A DNA stretch of 21,952 nucleotides from the NCBI GenBank assembly GCA_905215345.1, contig CAJMPR010000036.1:1-21952 (forward strand), written 5' to 3'. Below the pieces are notes generated by a model. It was not told where the DNA came from and made no database searches. It saw only the letters and a list, made by a program, of their open reading frames with translations. Below, in pieces: positions 1 to 8,572 of this stretch (within the stretch, counting starts at the first letter, position 1; each line of letters begins with the position of its first letter). The position numbers and the translations under genes were made by a program. The stretch is from an uncultured bacterium. GTDB lineage: Bacteria > Bacteroidota > Bacteroidia > Bacteroidales > Bacteroidaceae.

Positions 1-1685
1 GTCACCGAAGTACTCGAAGAACTAAAGCCACTACCAGATACAGAACTTGAGTAACCCACGCTCTCCTGCACACCCGTCTCAGAGCCGTTTATCGTTTGTC
101 GGCGGTACGAAGTGACTGAAACAGACTTTGTACCCCCTGTCGCCTCAAATGATAGTGATGTCGGGCTGACACTGAATGTATAGTTCCATCCTTCAACCCC
201 TGCTGCCTGGCTCAACGATACAGATGTTGTTTTCCCACTTTCAGACTGCGTGAATGTGGCTGTACCACTACGTCCGGACAATGTATTGTTCTGTGTCGCT
301 GTTATAGAAGTTCCAGAGGAACTAAAGCCGGTACCGGAGACAGAACTTGAACAACCGACGTTGATCTGCTCTCCGGTATAGGTACCATTTATATATTTAC
401 GCTTGTAAGATGTAACCGAAACGTCTTTAGTACCACCAGAGTAGTCAAACGACAGCGATTTCGGAGTGACAGACAACGTATATTCCCAAGTTACATCACC
501 GGCAGCCTGTGTCAGCGATACAGATATTTCCCGGTTGCTTTCCGCCTGCGTGAAAGTAACGGATCCGCTTCGCTGCGCTTCCGTATTATTGGCAACAGCC
601 GATAGGATGTTGCTATCCACTGAAAACGCATCAGCGCCGGATGATACTGCCGAAGTAAACCCTACGGAGACGGAACTGCCCGAATTTATGCCGTTTATCT
701 TCTTCTGCTTGTTTGATGTCACATTCACGGTCTTGGAGCCGGCAGTATTGGTAAAGTCCAATGACGTGGGAACAACGGAGAAAGCGTATTCCCAAGTCAC
801 ATCACCGGCAGCCTGGCTGAGCGATACCGTAACCGTCTTACCCGAACCCTCCTGCGTCACCAGGATTGCGCCGCTACGTGAAACCTCCGTATTATTTGCG
901 CCGGCAGTCACTGCCACATCCTGAATAGAGAACGCATCGGTACCGGAGACTACGGCAGCCGTATAACCAATTTGTTCCCTCTCTCCCGTAGAGACACCGC
1001 CCACAAACTTTGTCCGGAAGGATGACACGGACAGTCCTTTCACTTCACCCGTCGCACCGAATACCAGCGATGCCGGAGTCACTTCCAATGTATATTCATA
1101 AGTCACCTGCTGGGAAAGGTCGTACTTATACTGCAGGGTTTCCCCATCATCAAAAACAATCATGGAAGCCGGATGTGTCTTAGGATGGGTATAGGTCGTA
1201 GCATGCAATAGCTTGTCGCGTTCCTCATCCGTCATGAAGCGGTGGTTACTGTTCTGAATAACATCCTCAAACCGGGAGATACTGTCCGCTTTCAGTTCCA
1301 GATAAGGGACTGCCTCCGGCTTGACTACAGTAGCCGCCGCATGATAATCATAGGCTATCGGTTTTGTCGCGCCATCCACATACTGACGCTCTACGGGAGA
1401 ATAAGCCAATGTCAAATAGACCGGCATGGGAGTTTCTATCAAGCCGGAAAAAGGAACGACCTTAAAGGTTCTGCCTCCACCCGCATCAGTTCCGGGAAGA
1501 GTGACCAGTCCAGCCGTGAGGTTATAGGTACCGTTACCATTGTCGGTCAGGTCACATCCCTTGAGCACACAAGGAGAATACTGTCCGAAGAAACCGTCTA
1601 TCGCCCTTAAAGGTTCGGACTGCAATTCCAGGAAGTCCTCCGCCGCCCATTGCCGGATACCCGGCAGTTGTACATGTCTTTTCAT
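1..1685 (-). CDS. Tail fibre protein with tandem BACON/Ig-like repeats (partial, C-terminus outside window)
   Basis: This frame is open from the ATG at 1685 to the window edge, about 561 residues, and the C-terminus is missing. The first 190 residues look like a phage fibre attachment domain (starts MKRHVQLPGIRQWAAEDF; HRFMTDEERDKLL near residue 150). From about residue 193 there are four consecutive modules of about 101 residues, beginning near nucleotides 1106, 806, 500 and 197. Each starts with W/Y-E-Y-x-x-x-V-x-P-x-S-L-x-F and ends with a strand like SVSLSQAAG. This pattern resembles BACON and bacterial Ig-like beta-sandwich domains of Bacteroidetes carbohydrate-binding proteins. The start overlaps the stop of the gene before it (ATGA), so it is the last tail gene seen in the leftward operon. 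Receptor or mucin-glycan binding is inferred from the domain type and fibre position. No diversity-generating repeat can be judged because the tip lies outside the window. Confidence 0.8.
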   Translation of the reverse strand, partial: MKRHVQLPGIRQWAAEDFLELQSEPLRAIDGFFGQYSPCVLKGCDLTDNGNGTYNLTAGLVTLPGTDAGGGRTFKVVPFSGLIETPMPVYLTLAYSPVERQYVDGATKPIAYDYHAAATVVKPEAVPYLELKADSISRFEDVIQNSNHRFMTDEERDKLLHATTYTHPKTHPASMIVFDDGETLQYKYDLSQQVTYEYTLEVTPASLVFGATGEVKGLSVSSFRTKFVGGVSTGEREQIGYTAAVVSGTDAFSIQDVAVTAGANNTEVSRSGAILVTQEGSGKTVTVSLSQAAGDVTWEYAFSVVPTSLDFTNTAGSKTVNVTSNKQKKINGINSGSSVSVGFTSAVSSGADAFSVDSNILSAVANNTEAQRSGSVTFTQAESNREISVSLTQAAGDVTWEYTLSVTPKSLSFDYSGGTKDVSVTSYKRKYINGTYTGEQINVGCSSSVSGTGFSSSGTSITATQNNTLSGRSGTATFTQSESGKTTSVSLSQAAGVEGWNYTFSVSPTSLSFEATGGTKSVSVTSYRRQTINGSETGVQESVGYSSSVSGSGFSSSSTSV

Positions 1686-2161
1686 TGCTGTATAATTTTA
1701 TAAGTGATTAGTGCCATCTTATATTTCTCTATTTCCATTTCTATTTGTTGCTTGTCTACCGTGACGGGAATATATACAATGAAGTTTACGCCTTCAAACT
1801 TGTCCCGTACCTCATTCTCCAAGGGTACAGGTCTCATCAGCGTCTCTTTAGCCAGCCCGATCTCCGGCCACATCGTTACGCCCTCGCTTATCAGCCCTAC
1901 AAGCAACAGCCCGTTATTGAAAGTCACGATACGGATATTCACATCGTCGTTGTACTTCCCCCGCAGATACCCTTCAAGTACTTTCACTTGGGAGTTGACG
2001 TTGACCAGCATCCGGGTACTTTTCCGCCATTTTTCAAAACTGTCAAACAATCGTTGAAGCAAGGCGATAAGCCCTGAAAGCCATTTCAGGCGTATCGGTT
2101 GCCGCTTATGGGGCGGAAGTAATTGCCGGATCAAGTTTGGACAATTCAATTTCAGGTTCAT
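1682..2161 (-). CDS. Small tail/baseplate protein, position of tail protein I
   Basis: A 159-residue protein lies between the baseplate J-like gene and the fibre and overlaps each by 4 bp (ATGA), so the three are translationally coupled. The sequence has a basic N-terminus (residues 1-50, with KWLSGLIALLQRLFDSFEKW as an amphipathic stretch) and a C-terminal alpha/beta part with VNFIVYIPVTVDKQQIEMEIEKYK. I do not recognise the family. In P2 and Mu this slot is held by gpI and gp48, which link the baseplate wedge to the fibres, so a fibre-connecting role is inferred from order alone. The C-terminal Val/Ile-rich strand followed by a helix would also suit a small baseplate cap protein. Confidence 0.65.
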   Translation of the reverse strand: MNLKLNCPNLIRQLLPPHKRQPIRLKWLSGLIALLQRLFDSFEKWRKSTRMLVNVNSQVKVLEGYLRGKYNDDVNIRIVTFNNGLLLVGLISEGVTMWPEIGLAKETLMRPVPLENEVRDKFEGVNFIVYIPVTVDKQQIEMEIEKYKMALITYKIIQQ

Positions 2162-2967
2162 GATTCCAGTTCTTTAGATGTTTTCAACGTCAGGGAGCTT
2201 TCGGAGTCATATTCAAAGTAACCGGACACCAACTCCGAGCAAATGTCCACTTCGATAAAGTCTTTATCCGTGGAACCCTTGCGCTGCATGGACAGCAGTT
2301 TACAGGTAGTCACTCCTTCCGCGTGCATCACGGCGTCGATGAACTTCTGCGTATAAATCAAGGAGTCGAAGCCGAGGGAAGACTTGAACGTTTCCAGAGC
2401 GCTGACAATATTCTCGTTCACTGTTGTGGCAGGCGTTGACGGATCATAATAAACCTCCATCCTGTAACGTATCTTGTCTCCGGTTGTGGAGATGATATTG
2501 GTATCCACACCCGCAAACTTTACGGCATCAATGTATCCTGCAAAGTTGTGACGCTCTTCAAGGCTCAGAGGAACCATTTTCCCGGTATCGTCCTGCTTGG
2601 CAGCCTTTATGACAAGCCTGTTGGTTTCTTCCCGGATAGCCACCACTTTCACGATCCGGGCATCCGCATCGTCCTGCGGGTAATAAAGCATCGCCTTGTC
2701 CGCATCGAATGCCAGTTCGTGCCCGTTCTGGAAGCGGTAGCACATCTCGGCATACCAGCGGACGGTACCCGGAGTTATCTTATAAGTCAACGCGTCCATT
2801 TCCGAACGGAAGGCGTCCAGGATGATTTCAAAGGTATGGATGGCGACTGCCACGATGTAGGTCCATAACCGCCACTCCGCAACCTTGGATGTTGAGAGCG
2901 AAAGTCCCGACTGTTCCTGGAGGGAAAGGATGATCCCGTCCTGGATTTCTTTAATTGTCCGTGCCAT
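2158..2967 (-). CDS. Baseplate J-like wedge protein (P2 gpJ / Mu gp47 type)
   Basis: About 269 residues. It begins MARTIKEIQDGI and carries an N-terminal helical region, then an acidic central region (YYPQDDADARIVKVVAIREETNRLVIKA). Its C-terminal part has YRMEVYYDPSTPATTVNENIVSALETF, the kind of segment found at the end of baseplate J proteins where oligomerisation strands and helices alternate. Length is at the short end for the family. It follows the LysM and gp46-like genes, the standard Mu/P2 baseplate order. An alternative ATG lies two codons upstream at 2973. I prefer 2967 because it gives the usual MARTI start, and both overlap the preceding gene by under 25 bp. The role would be wedge assembly around the hub. 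The family call rests on order plus general sequence character, not on an invariant motif. Confidence 0.72.
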   Translation of the reverse strand: MARTIKEIQDGIILSLQEQSGLSLSTSKVAEWRLWTYIVAVAIHTFEIILDAFRSEMDALTYKITPGTVRWYAEMCYRFQNGHELAFDADKAMLYYPQDDADARIVKVVAIREETNRLVIKAAKQDDTGKMVPLSLEERHNFAGYIDAVKFAGVDTNIISTTGDKIRYRMEVYYDPSTPATTVNENIVSALETFKSSLGFDSLIYTQKFIDAVMHAEGVTTCKLLSMQRKGSTDKDFIEVDICSELVSGYFEYDSESSLTLKTSKELES

Positions 2968-3217
2968 AATCATTCAAATCAAAAGTTGTTACTTCTTTGT
3001 CTATCTCCCGGAGAATATTCTTTTTCATCAGCCGGCTATCCGCATCAATAAGTAATGTGCCGCCGGCTTTCAGTGCCAGATCAAAGCGGAAGCCGTCATC
3101 AGTATTCGCCAATTCCGGGTTGTCGGACATAATCTTACTTACAGCCTCACAGGTACCATATTGTTCGACAGCGATGTCATAAATGGTCTGATTGGGTTTA
3201 ACCGTTACTTTCTTCAT
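2951..3217 (-). CDS. LysM-domain tail protein (P2 gpX-like)
   Basis: An 88-residue protein. The first 56 residues form a LysM-like module: VTVKPNQTIYDIAVEQYG, then a helix ending in the NPEL signature, then a closing strand at AGGTLLI. The remaining part (residues 62-88) is charged, with EIDKEVTTFDLNDYG. Small LysM proteins occur in many contractile tails (P2 gpX, T4 gp53 C-terminus) and help assemble or anchor the baseplate, either by touching peptidoglycan or as structural modules. The gene overlaps its upstream neighbour by 20 bp and its downstream neighbour by 17-23 bp, so expression is coupled to the baseplate set. Confidence 0.8.
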   Translation of the reverse strand: MKKVTVKPNQTIYDIAVEQYGTCEAVSKIMSDNPELANTDDGFRFDLALKAGGTLLIDADSRLMKKNILREIDKEVTTFDLNDYGTDN

Positions 3218-3482
3218 AGTGTGCTATTGTATGTTCCATACTAACCTTTGTCACTTTCATTCCGTCACGGGTAAACTCTTTGCGGATGGAGCGAAGCAGT
3301 TTGTCCGGTTCGTTGTCGTTGACGTATTCCATTGCATCCACACCCGTTTCAGGACTTTCTTTGTAATGCCCTTTGCCTGTCAGCAGAATATCCCGTTGAT
3401 GCCGGGAGGTACTTTCCGTATAAAGGATATCGCCTGTTTGCAGGTCGAGATCGCCATCTGTGGTATGTTGTATGTCAATCAT
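3198..3482 (-). CDS. Baseplate wedge component, gp46/gp25-like (tentative)
   Basis: A 94-residue protein opening with MIDIQHTTDGDLDLQTGDILYT, the D-x-x-L-x-x-GDI turn seen at the start of small Mu gp46/DUF2634-type proteins. The middle part (RHQRDILLTGKGHYKESPETGVDAMEY) resembles the segment of GPW/gp25-type wedges in which an early catch-all sequence is followed by a conserved P-x-x-G loop. The end (LLRSIRKEFTRDGMKVTKVSM) would supply the terminal helix and strand. Neighbours on both sides are baseplate genes, and the order spike, small protein, this, LysM, J fits P2/Mu. It is not an enzyme. gp46 and gp25-like are hard to tell apart at this length. Confidence 0.62.
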   Translation of the reverse strand: MIDIQHTTDGDLDLQTGDILYTESTSRHQRDILLTGKGHYKESPETGVDAMEYVNDNEPDKLLRSIRKEFTRDGMKVTKVSMEHTIAHYEESNG

Positions 3483-3703
3483 GATATTGTGCAGTTAAAT
3501 GTTCCTGTTACAGGGCCACCCATCGCCGGGGCTACAAGTCCGGCAGTATAAGTTATCTGCGCGCTTTTTATGGCGTCCACCACTGTGCCGGCTATCTTGT
3601 CCGCCAACTTATCCAGCGCGTCTTCACGTCCTTCCTCCTGGTTCATCACCTCGGTAAATGCCGATTTGATTCCGGCTTTGATTGTTGCTTTTACTAATGG
3701 CAT
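3479..3703 (-). CDS. Small conserved phage protein between spike and wedge
   Basis: A 74-residue protein that overlaps the next gene by 4 bp and starts 3 nt after the spike stop codon. Residues 1-45 are helical and acidic (MNQEEGREDALDKLADKIAGTVVDAIKSA). The C-terminus is Gly/Pro rich, with GLVAPAMGGPVTGTFNC. Small proteins with a helical N-terminus and a G-P-V-T-G tail occur beside baseplate spikes in several contractile phages, but I cannot assign a family. A role in spike or wedge assembly is inferred from the tight coupling alone. Confidence 0.6.
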   Translation of the reverse strand: MPLVKATIKAGIKSAFTEVMNQEEGREDALDKLADKIAGTVVDAIKSAQITYTAGLVAPAMGGPVTGTFNCTIS

Positions 3704-3706
3704 ATT

Positions 3707-4348
3707 CTATCCCTCCAAATAATTACTCAAGTCCTGTTGTACTTTCACGAAATCGGCGATGTTGATAGGCGGGCCACTGGGGCCTACCCCTGTTGTCACT
3801 GTCAGCTTTTGGATGGCTGTCAGTAGGTCATCCAATGTTTTCTTCAATCCGGATGAGCCTTTTGTCAAGGTCAGTCCTCCGGTTGTTATCTTGATGGTCG
3901 CTTTGTCGGAAACCATTGTCAGGGCTTCCGCCTCATGCGTTACTTTTGTTTTATCGTTTACCACCTCCAGCTTTTCAGCATCCACATGAATAGTGATCTT
4001 CTCACCTTTCTTGAGATCGATGTTGTCGGCATCAATCTTCAGCTCCAAATCATTGTCGGCAAATACTACCTTGTCAATCTCGGTATATTGGCAGACAAAC
4101 AGTTCGTTGCTATTACCGATACGGCAGACAAGTACCGTACTCCCAATCACCGGAATAAAAGCCAGACCTTTTAAATCGGAGTTGACAAGCCCGCGCAACC
4201 GCACATCGAAATAATCAACGGCATCATCCCGCCTGACTTCACAGGTAAACTCTTTTTCATCCACCTTGCCGACCACGGCAGGGAAAATGAAATCATTCCC
4301 ATCCCGGTCACGGATAACACGCCTGATGTCTTCAATCTCTTTACTCAT
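3707..4348 (-). CDS. Baseplate spike protein (gpV / Mu gp45-like)
   Basis: A 213-residue protein with the layout of P2 gpV and Mu gp45. An N-terminal OB-fold-like region (GKVDEKEFTCEVRRDD, then FIPVIGSTVLVCRIGNSNELFVC) is followed by short repeated strands alternating charged and hydrophobic residues (IDADNIDLKKGEKITIHVDA, VTHEAEALTMVSDKATIKIT), typical of the trimeric beta-helix. The last 40 residues are helical (LKKTLDDLLTAIQKL). Trimers would form the membrane-piercing tip under the hub. I see no His-x-His iron-binding apex, so the tip may be simpler than in P2 or come from the neighbouring small protein. A 36-bp gap with a duplicated leader (4349-4384) separates it from the hub gene upstream. 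Confidence 0.82.
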   Translation of the reverse strand: MSKEIEDIRRVIRDRDGNDFIFPAVVGKVDEKEFTCEVRRDDAVDYFDVRLRGLVNSDLKGLAFIPVIGSTVLVCRIGNSNELFVCQYTEIDKVVFADNDLELKIDADNIDLKKGEKITIHVDAEKLEVVNDKTKVTHEAEALTMVSDKATIKITTGGLTLTKGSSGLKKTLDDLLTAIQKLTVTTGVGPSGPPINIADFVKVQQDLSNYLEG

Positions 4349-4384
4349 TCCCTTATACTTTATACTTCATCCCTTATACTTACC

Positions 4385-5347
4385 TCACACCTTAATTCCT
4401 ATTTCAACTTTCCGACGTCCGCCACCGGTACCGAACGTCACTTCCGTACTTTCTATATAGTAGTTCCCGCTACGTTCCCGATAAACCGGATCATCCAGTT
4501 CCGCCACCATACCAGGAAGCGCAAACGGGATAAGGAAGGTTTCAATCTTTCCCCGGTAACCGTCAAAGGAGTAACGCTTTAGTTCTTCCTGTGCAAGGGC
4601 TTTCAGTTCTTTGGCATCCTTCACGTCGTAGTAGTATAGGGTTTTCGTTTCGCCGCCCTCCTCGCCTATTTCGCCTTCTATCTTGGTACCGTCCTTGTAG
4701 TAGCAGATGGCTTTCACTTTCATCTTTACGTCCTGAGCCAGTTGGAACTTCAGGTCATCGTCCTTGATTACGTTGTAACGCAATTGATACTTCACCGCCT
4801 CGCCCTGCACGTCGTGCGCCTTACCGGCATAGAGGCGACCGTCAAGGTCGAAGAACACAGTCAGACCGTATTCTTTCTTGAGATAGCCGAGCACCCAGCT
4901 CCCGGGCTTATGATTGACGATGAAGTTCTTCAACGTGAGGTCTGTGCAGGAGGAGATTTCAATCTCCGGTAATATAGTATTTAAACACTGTTTTAACGTG
5001 GTTTCCTTTTTACTGAAAACACAGTCTACCTGCCGAGTCCGGTAGTATTCGTCTTCACATTCTATCTCGAGAGGGACTTTGTAGTTCAGCCTCTTGACAT
5101 AGCCTGTGAATTCAGTATTGAACCGCCCGTCATATCCCAGACGGATTTCAACCTTGTCACCTACTTTGACAGCATTGGCGGTTTCGATATGCGCGGGCGG
5201 CTCACCGGCATGTTTGAGCACGGCGGTGACGGGAACCTTTACAATTGCCGTTGCGGCAAGGTTATAGATGCTTCTCTTTATCTGTACATCGTGTACAGAC
5301 TTGAAAGAAACACTTCCTATCTTTATTTCAGAACACAGTACAAACAT
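4385..5347 (-). CDS. Baseplate hub protein (gpD / Mu gp44-like)
   Basis: About 320 residues from the ATG at 5347. An upstream TTG at 5356 is in frame, but the ATG sits one base after the previous stop and is more likely. The layout matches late-control gpD/Mu gp44 hub proteins. Residues 1-90 form a beta domain (VGDKVEIRLGYDGRFNTEFTG, the usual V-G-D-x-V-x-I followed by F-x-G-Y-V). A central domain with long helices follows (KETTLKQCLNTILPEIEIS), then a final beta domain ending in an R-S-G-N-Y-Y-I-E-S turn and EVTFGTGGGRRKVEIGIKV. The hub connects tail tube to spike, consistent with its place before the spike gene and after the tape measure. Confidence 0.82.
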   Translation of the reverse strand: MFVLCSEIKIGSVSFKSVHDVQIKRSIYNLAATAIVKVPVTAVLKHAGEPPAHIETANAVKVGDKVEIRLGYDGRFNTEFTGYVKRLNYKVPLEIECEDEYYRTRQVDCVFSKKETTLKQCLNTILPEIEISSCTDLTLKNFIVNHKPGSWVLGYLKKEYGLTVFFDLDGRLYAGKAHDVQGEAVKYQLRYNVIKDDDLKFQLAQDVKMKVKAICYYKDGTKIEGEIGEEGGETKTLYYYDVKDAKELKALAQEELKRYSFDGYRGKIETFLIPFALPGMVAELDDPVYRERSGNYYIESTEVTFGTGGGRRKVEIGIKV

Positions 5348-5348
5348 G

Positions 5349-5945
5349 TTATTCAATCGTCAATTCAAACCCGCAATCCGTTACCAAATCTATTTTAAAC
5401 ACCTGAAAGTTCTCGGTGCCTTTCATGTCCGATACATCGAGGCTCTTTATCACTACCCGGTCTTCATCCGCCAGAAACAGATCGGTAAGCGCACACTTCA
5501 AGGTGACAGCTTCGTTGATGTTATAAAGTTCATTCAATTCACTCAAAGCATCTTCTGGAAAATCTTCAGCCAAAGCAATGCCTTGTATGCTGATTTCATA
5601 ATCATCAATACTGATAAGTTCCTTGACAGAGCCTTTGCGCCCTATCATTGCCGTTTCTACAATGCTCTTCTTGCCGGTGAATGATATAACGGCATTGGGT
5701 ATCTCATACTCCTTGCCGCCATACTCAAAGACGACAGGCAGGTAATACCATCTGCCCTGAGCGTCCATCTTGCGGACGTTAGAACCTAAATCAGAATATT
5801 GCCTGTCATGAGGTCCGTCACCGTCATATTCAAAGTCTTCACCACTCTTTGAGCGGTTTACCGTCGGAAACCACACTCCGGGATAAGGAAGCCCTTTATA
5901 ACCAATGACATCAAGCAGGACGTCTTTTACACTGAACTTTGCCAT
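5349..5945 (-). CDS. DUF6046-like tail protein between tape measure and hub
   Basis: A 198-residue protein with no membrane segments. It starts MAKFSVKDVLLDVIGYKGLPYPGVWF and ends with strands (FQVFKIDLVTDCGFELTIE). The pattern I associate with DUF6046 proteins of Bacteroides prophages, with a mid-protein ELISIDDYEISIQGIAL strand pair, is present; that family name is from memory and tentative. Mu has gp43 in this slot and other myophages have an XkdP-like or gp53-like protein, so a tail-tube-to-baseplate adaptor is the likely role. It starts 5 nt after the tape measure stop and ends one base before the hub ATG. Confidence 0.68.
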   Translation of the reverse strand: MAKFSVKDVLLDVIGYKGLPYPGVWFPTVNRSKSGEDFEYDGDGPHDRQYSDLGSNVRKMDAQGRWYYLPVVFEYGGKEYEIPNAVISFTGKKSIVETAMIGRKGSVKELISIDDYEISIQGIALAEDFPEDALSELNELYNINEAVTLKCALTDLFLADEDRVVIKSLDVSDMKGTENFQVFKIDLVTDCGFELTIE

Positions 5946-5950
5946 AGCCG

Positions 5951-8572
5951 TTATACCTCATATATTTCGTTGAACACCTTGATGATTTCCTGCCGGATAG
6001 TATCTACCCCCTTGCCGTCAGTATTGGCTACATGGATAGTTATCTGGTCACATACCCGGTCTATCTGTATAGTCTTTCCCGACTGCCCGGTTCCCGCATA
6101 CCGGAACCCGGTTTGCTCCGTTTGCGGTTTAGCGTCCTGCATTACATAGGCATCGGAAGAAGACTGGGAAGGGGTTGCGACACTGACAGCAAGTGGAACG
6201 GCGGCAGTAGCCGCAATCCTGCGGACATTCATCATAATGTCCTGCAGGAAGTCCTTTTTCTCCGGAGCATATTCCTGTTTGCCGTCGTCAGCTTTCGCAG
6301 CGTTAGCGAAACGGGAACGGGCGTCTACAACCTTGCCTGCCGGAGTGGCGACAGCCGTCAGGTTATCTTTAGGCGCTAAATTTACCTGAATGGGAGCCAG
6401 CTTCTTTGTCACCGCTGTATAGTCGGAAGACTTCTTGTAGTTCTGCACGGTGTCGTCATTCAGGTTCAACACATTAGTCTTGGTTTGAGCACCTCCGGCG
6501 CCATTCTTCTTACCATCGCCAAGGGCGGCGTCCAGCTCCTCGTAGGTTTTGTTTTGTACGGGCGGGGCTGTAGCTGCCGGACTGGCGCTATCGGCTTTTT
6601 CCTTTGAAGCCAGGAAGCTGTCCGTCTCTCGTTGCTTACCTTTGTCCCATGCTTCCTGCCAATTCCCATTTTTCTTGATATCCATACCGATGGATACGAC
6701 ATTAGCCGATAATACACCTTTACCTATATCCTTAAAGCCTTCCTTTGCCTCGGAAGCCGCCTGTTTGAAATTACCTTTCAATAAAGAAAGCAGAGCCGAA
6801 CAAACACCGCCAATACCTTTTAGAACTTGTTTAAACGGGGCGACAATAGCGTCAAGCAGTACCCGCCCGAACTCTTTGACAGTCTCCCAACAGCCATATA
6901 TCACCCGGCGGAAGCCCTCGAATTTATTCCAGCAATAGACAACAGCGGTAACTACCGCACCGATTGCAATTACGATCCAACCCAGAGGGGATGCCAGGAA
7001 TGCTGAGTTCAAAGCCCATTGGGCGGCCGTCCAAAGCCAGGTCGCTCCGGTTACGATGCCATCCCACAAGTACATGGCTTTCAATACAAGTATGGTTGCA
7101 TTGGCACGGATGTAGTTGACAAGTAACACGGCAGACAGGACGGATATGGCAGCAGTAAGCCCCCATATCAGGGGATTGCCGTTTTGAATTTCTACAAACC
7201 ACCAGGAGAACAGGCTATTCACCGTATCCACCACTGCACAAAAGCCATTTAATACCATACTTGCCACATTCAATCCGGCACTAATTAAAGGTAGCATCAG
7301 TTCACCGACAGCCAAACCGATATTTTTAAACTGGCTCCAGACCTCAGTCGCCCTCATGATTGTGTTCTGCGATAATTCCGCAGCTTTAGCCGTTTCACCC
7401 GAAGAGTCCGACACTTCATTCATTGAATCCCGAAGTTTGGCAGTATCAGAAATCATAATGGCGAAAGCATTTTTTGCTTCTTTGTCCACCAGTCCCAGCT
7501 TTTCAAGCAACGAAGACTTTTGTTCGTCATTCAGACTGCCCATTACACCCTGCAAATCGGAAAATATATCTACGACGCTGCGTATTTTTCCCTGATCGTC
7601 GAAGACATTAACCCCGGCCTTTTCCATCTTACCGCGTATATCAGCACGACCAAGTACAGAGAAAGCATTTTCCATCAAGACAGCCGCACGCTCAGCACTC
7701 TGTCCCTTACCGGTCATATAGGCAAACGTTCCGGCCACTTCCTTAAAGTTGATACCCAAGTTACTTGCACCGGCGATCAGGTTAGGCATATAACGGGCGA
7801 AGTCGGCAAACTCACCGGCACCCACGCGCTTGGCGGCAAAGAATGTATCCAGCACTTCCATCGCCGTGGTATTTTCCTTGCCCACAATGGACAGGGTTTG
7901 TGCCAATGCACCGGAAACCGTATCGAGGTCTGTAAACCCTGCCTTGCTTCCTTTCATAGAAGCATCCAAAATAGAAAGAGACAGGTCTACGTCATTAAGT
8001 TGGGAGTTTATTTTCTCAAAACCGACGGGAGACACCAGGATATCGGTTTTATTATCCTTGGCCACTTGCTTGAGTTTGTTACGAAGCTCTGTCAATGAAC
8101 TACCTTCCAACTGAGCAGTTATATTCACTTGTGCCATGCTTTCATCAAAACTCATTGCCGATTTTCCGGCAAAGCCCACAGCAGCGGCACCGGCAACAAG
8201 CGGATTGCTGATTAGGTTACTGCCCGGTATTGCCGCAAAGGCTTCCTTGCTCCATTTCTTGAACTTGCCACCGTTGAGCGATTCCAGTTTGTCGACCTCT
8301 TTGTTGAGTTTCTTCATCTCCCGGTTATACGCCCGGATGCCCTCGATATTCTCGGCAGGTATCCACTCACGTTCGGCTTGTAGCACCGCAATCTTCTCAC
8401 GCAAAGAACCCAACGTGCGCCCGGTTTCATTGAATGTCTTATTTACTGCAAGGTTTTTCTTCTCCAAATCAGCAAATTTTCCCAACATCCTGTCGGAAGT
8501 TATGGTAATATTGCCTATCTTAGCAGAAATCTTATCTTGCAAACTAAAGATATATTCAATTGTACTGGCCAT
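5951..8572 (-). CDS. Tail tape measure protein
   Basis: An 873-residue protein, the largest gene in the tail block. The N-terminus is a coiled coil (residues 20-110). Residues 130-400 carry the TP901-type tape measure core (ALAQTLSIVGKENTTAMEVLD, GEFADFARYMPNLIAGASNLG, FAYMTGKGQSAERAAVLMENAF). Several hydrophobic segments follow between about residues 415 and 560 (ISVLSAVLLVNYIRANATIL, LGWIVIAIGAVVTAVVYCW), as expected for the part that inserts into host membrane during DNA entry. The last third is Ala/Lys/Asp rich and low complexity. At about 0.15 nm per residue the length predicts a tail of about 130 nm; that ratio comes from other phages. The ATG at 8570-8572 shares its CATG with the start of the opposing gene at 8571. 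Confidence 0.92.
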   Translation of the reverse strand: MASTIEYIFSLQDKISAKIGNITITSDRMLGKFADLEKKNLAVNKTFNETGRTLGSLREKIAVLQAEREWIPAENIEGIRAYNREMKKLNKEVDKLESLNGGKFKKWSKEAFAAIPGSNLISNPLVAGAAAVGFAGKSAMSFDESMAQVNITAQLEGSSLTELRNKLKQVAKDNKTDILVSPVGFEKINSQLNDVDLSLSILDASMKGSKAGFTDLDTVSGALAQTLSIVGKENTTAMEVLDTFFAAKRVGAGEFADFARYMPNLIAGASNLGINFKEVAGTFAYMTGKGQSAERAAVLMENAFSVLGRADIRGKMEKAGVNVFDDQGKIRSVVDIFSDLQGVMGSLNDEQKSSLLEKLGLVDKEAKNAFAIMISDTAKLRDSMNEVSDSSGETAKAAELSQNTIMRATEVWSQFKNIGLAVGELMLPLISAGLNVASMVLNGFCAVVDTVNSLFSWWFVEIQNGNPLIWGLTAAISVLSAVLLVNYIRANATILVLKAMYLWDGIVTGATWLWTAAQWALNSAFLASPLGWIVIAIGAVVTAVVYCWNKFEGFRRVIYGCWETVKEFGRVLLDAIVAPFKQVLKGIGGVCSALLSLLKGNFKQAASEAKEGFKDIGKGVLSANVVSIGMDIKKNGNWQEAWDKGKQRETDSFLASKEKADSASPAATAPPVQNKTYEELDAALGDGKKNGAGGAQTKTNVLNLNDDTVQNYKKSSDYTAVTKKLAPIQVNLAPKDNLTAVATPAGKVVDARSRFANAAKADDGKQEYAPEKKDFLQDIMMNVRRIAATAAVPLAVSVATPSQSSSDAYVMQDAKPQTEQTGFRYAGTGQSGKTIQIDRVCDQITIHVANTDGKGVDTIRQEIIKVFNEIYEV

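Noticed and set aside
466..924. 152-codon rightward frame inside the fibre repeats
   Set aside because: It is antisense to the repeat region, reads low-complexity sequence and mirrors the repeat period; the leftward fibre frame is continuous.
5348..5356. TTG start for the hub gene
   Set aside because: An ATG follows three codons later, one base after the preceding stop, which is more usual.
8136..8570. Long upstream extension of the rightward membrane gene
   Set aside because: It lies wholly antisense to the tape measure start and lacks its own sense; the membrane protein pattern begins at the ATG at 8571.
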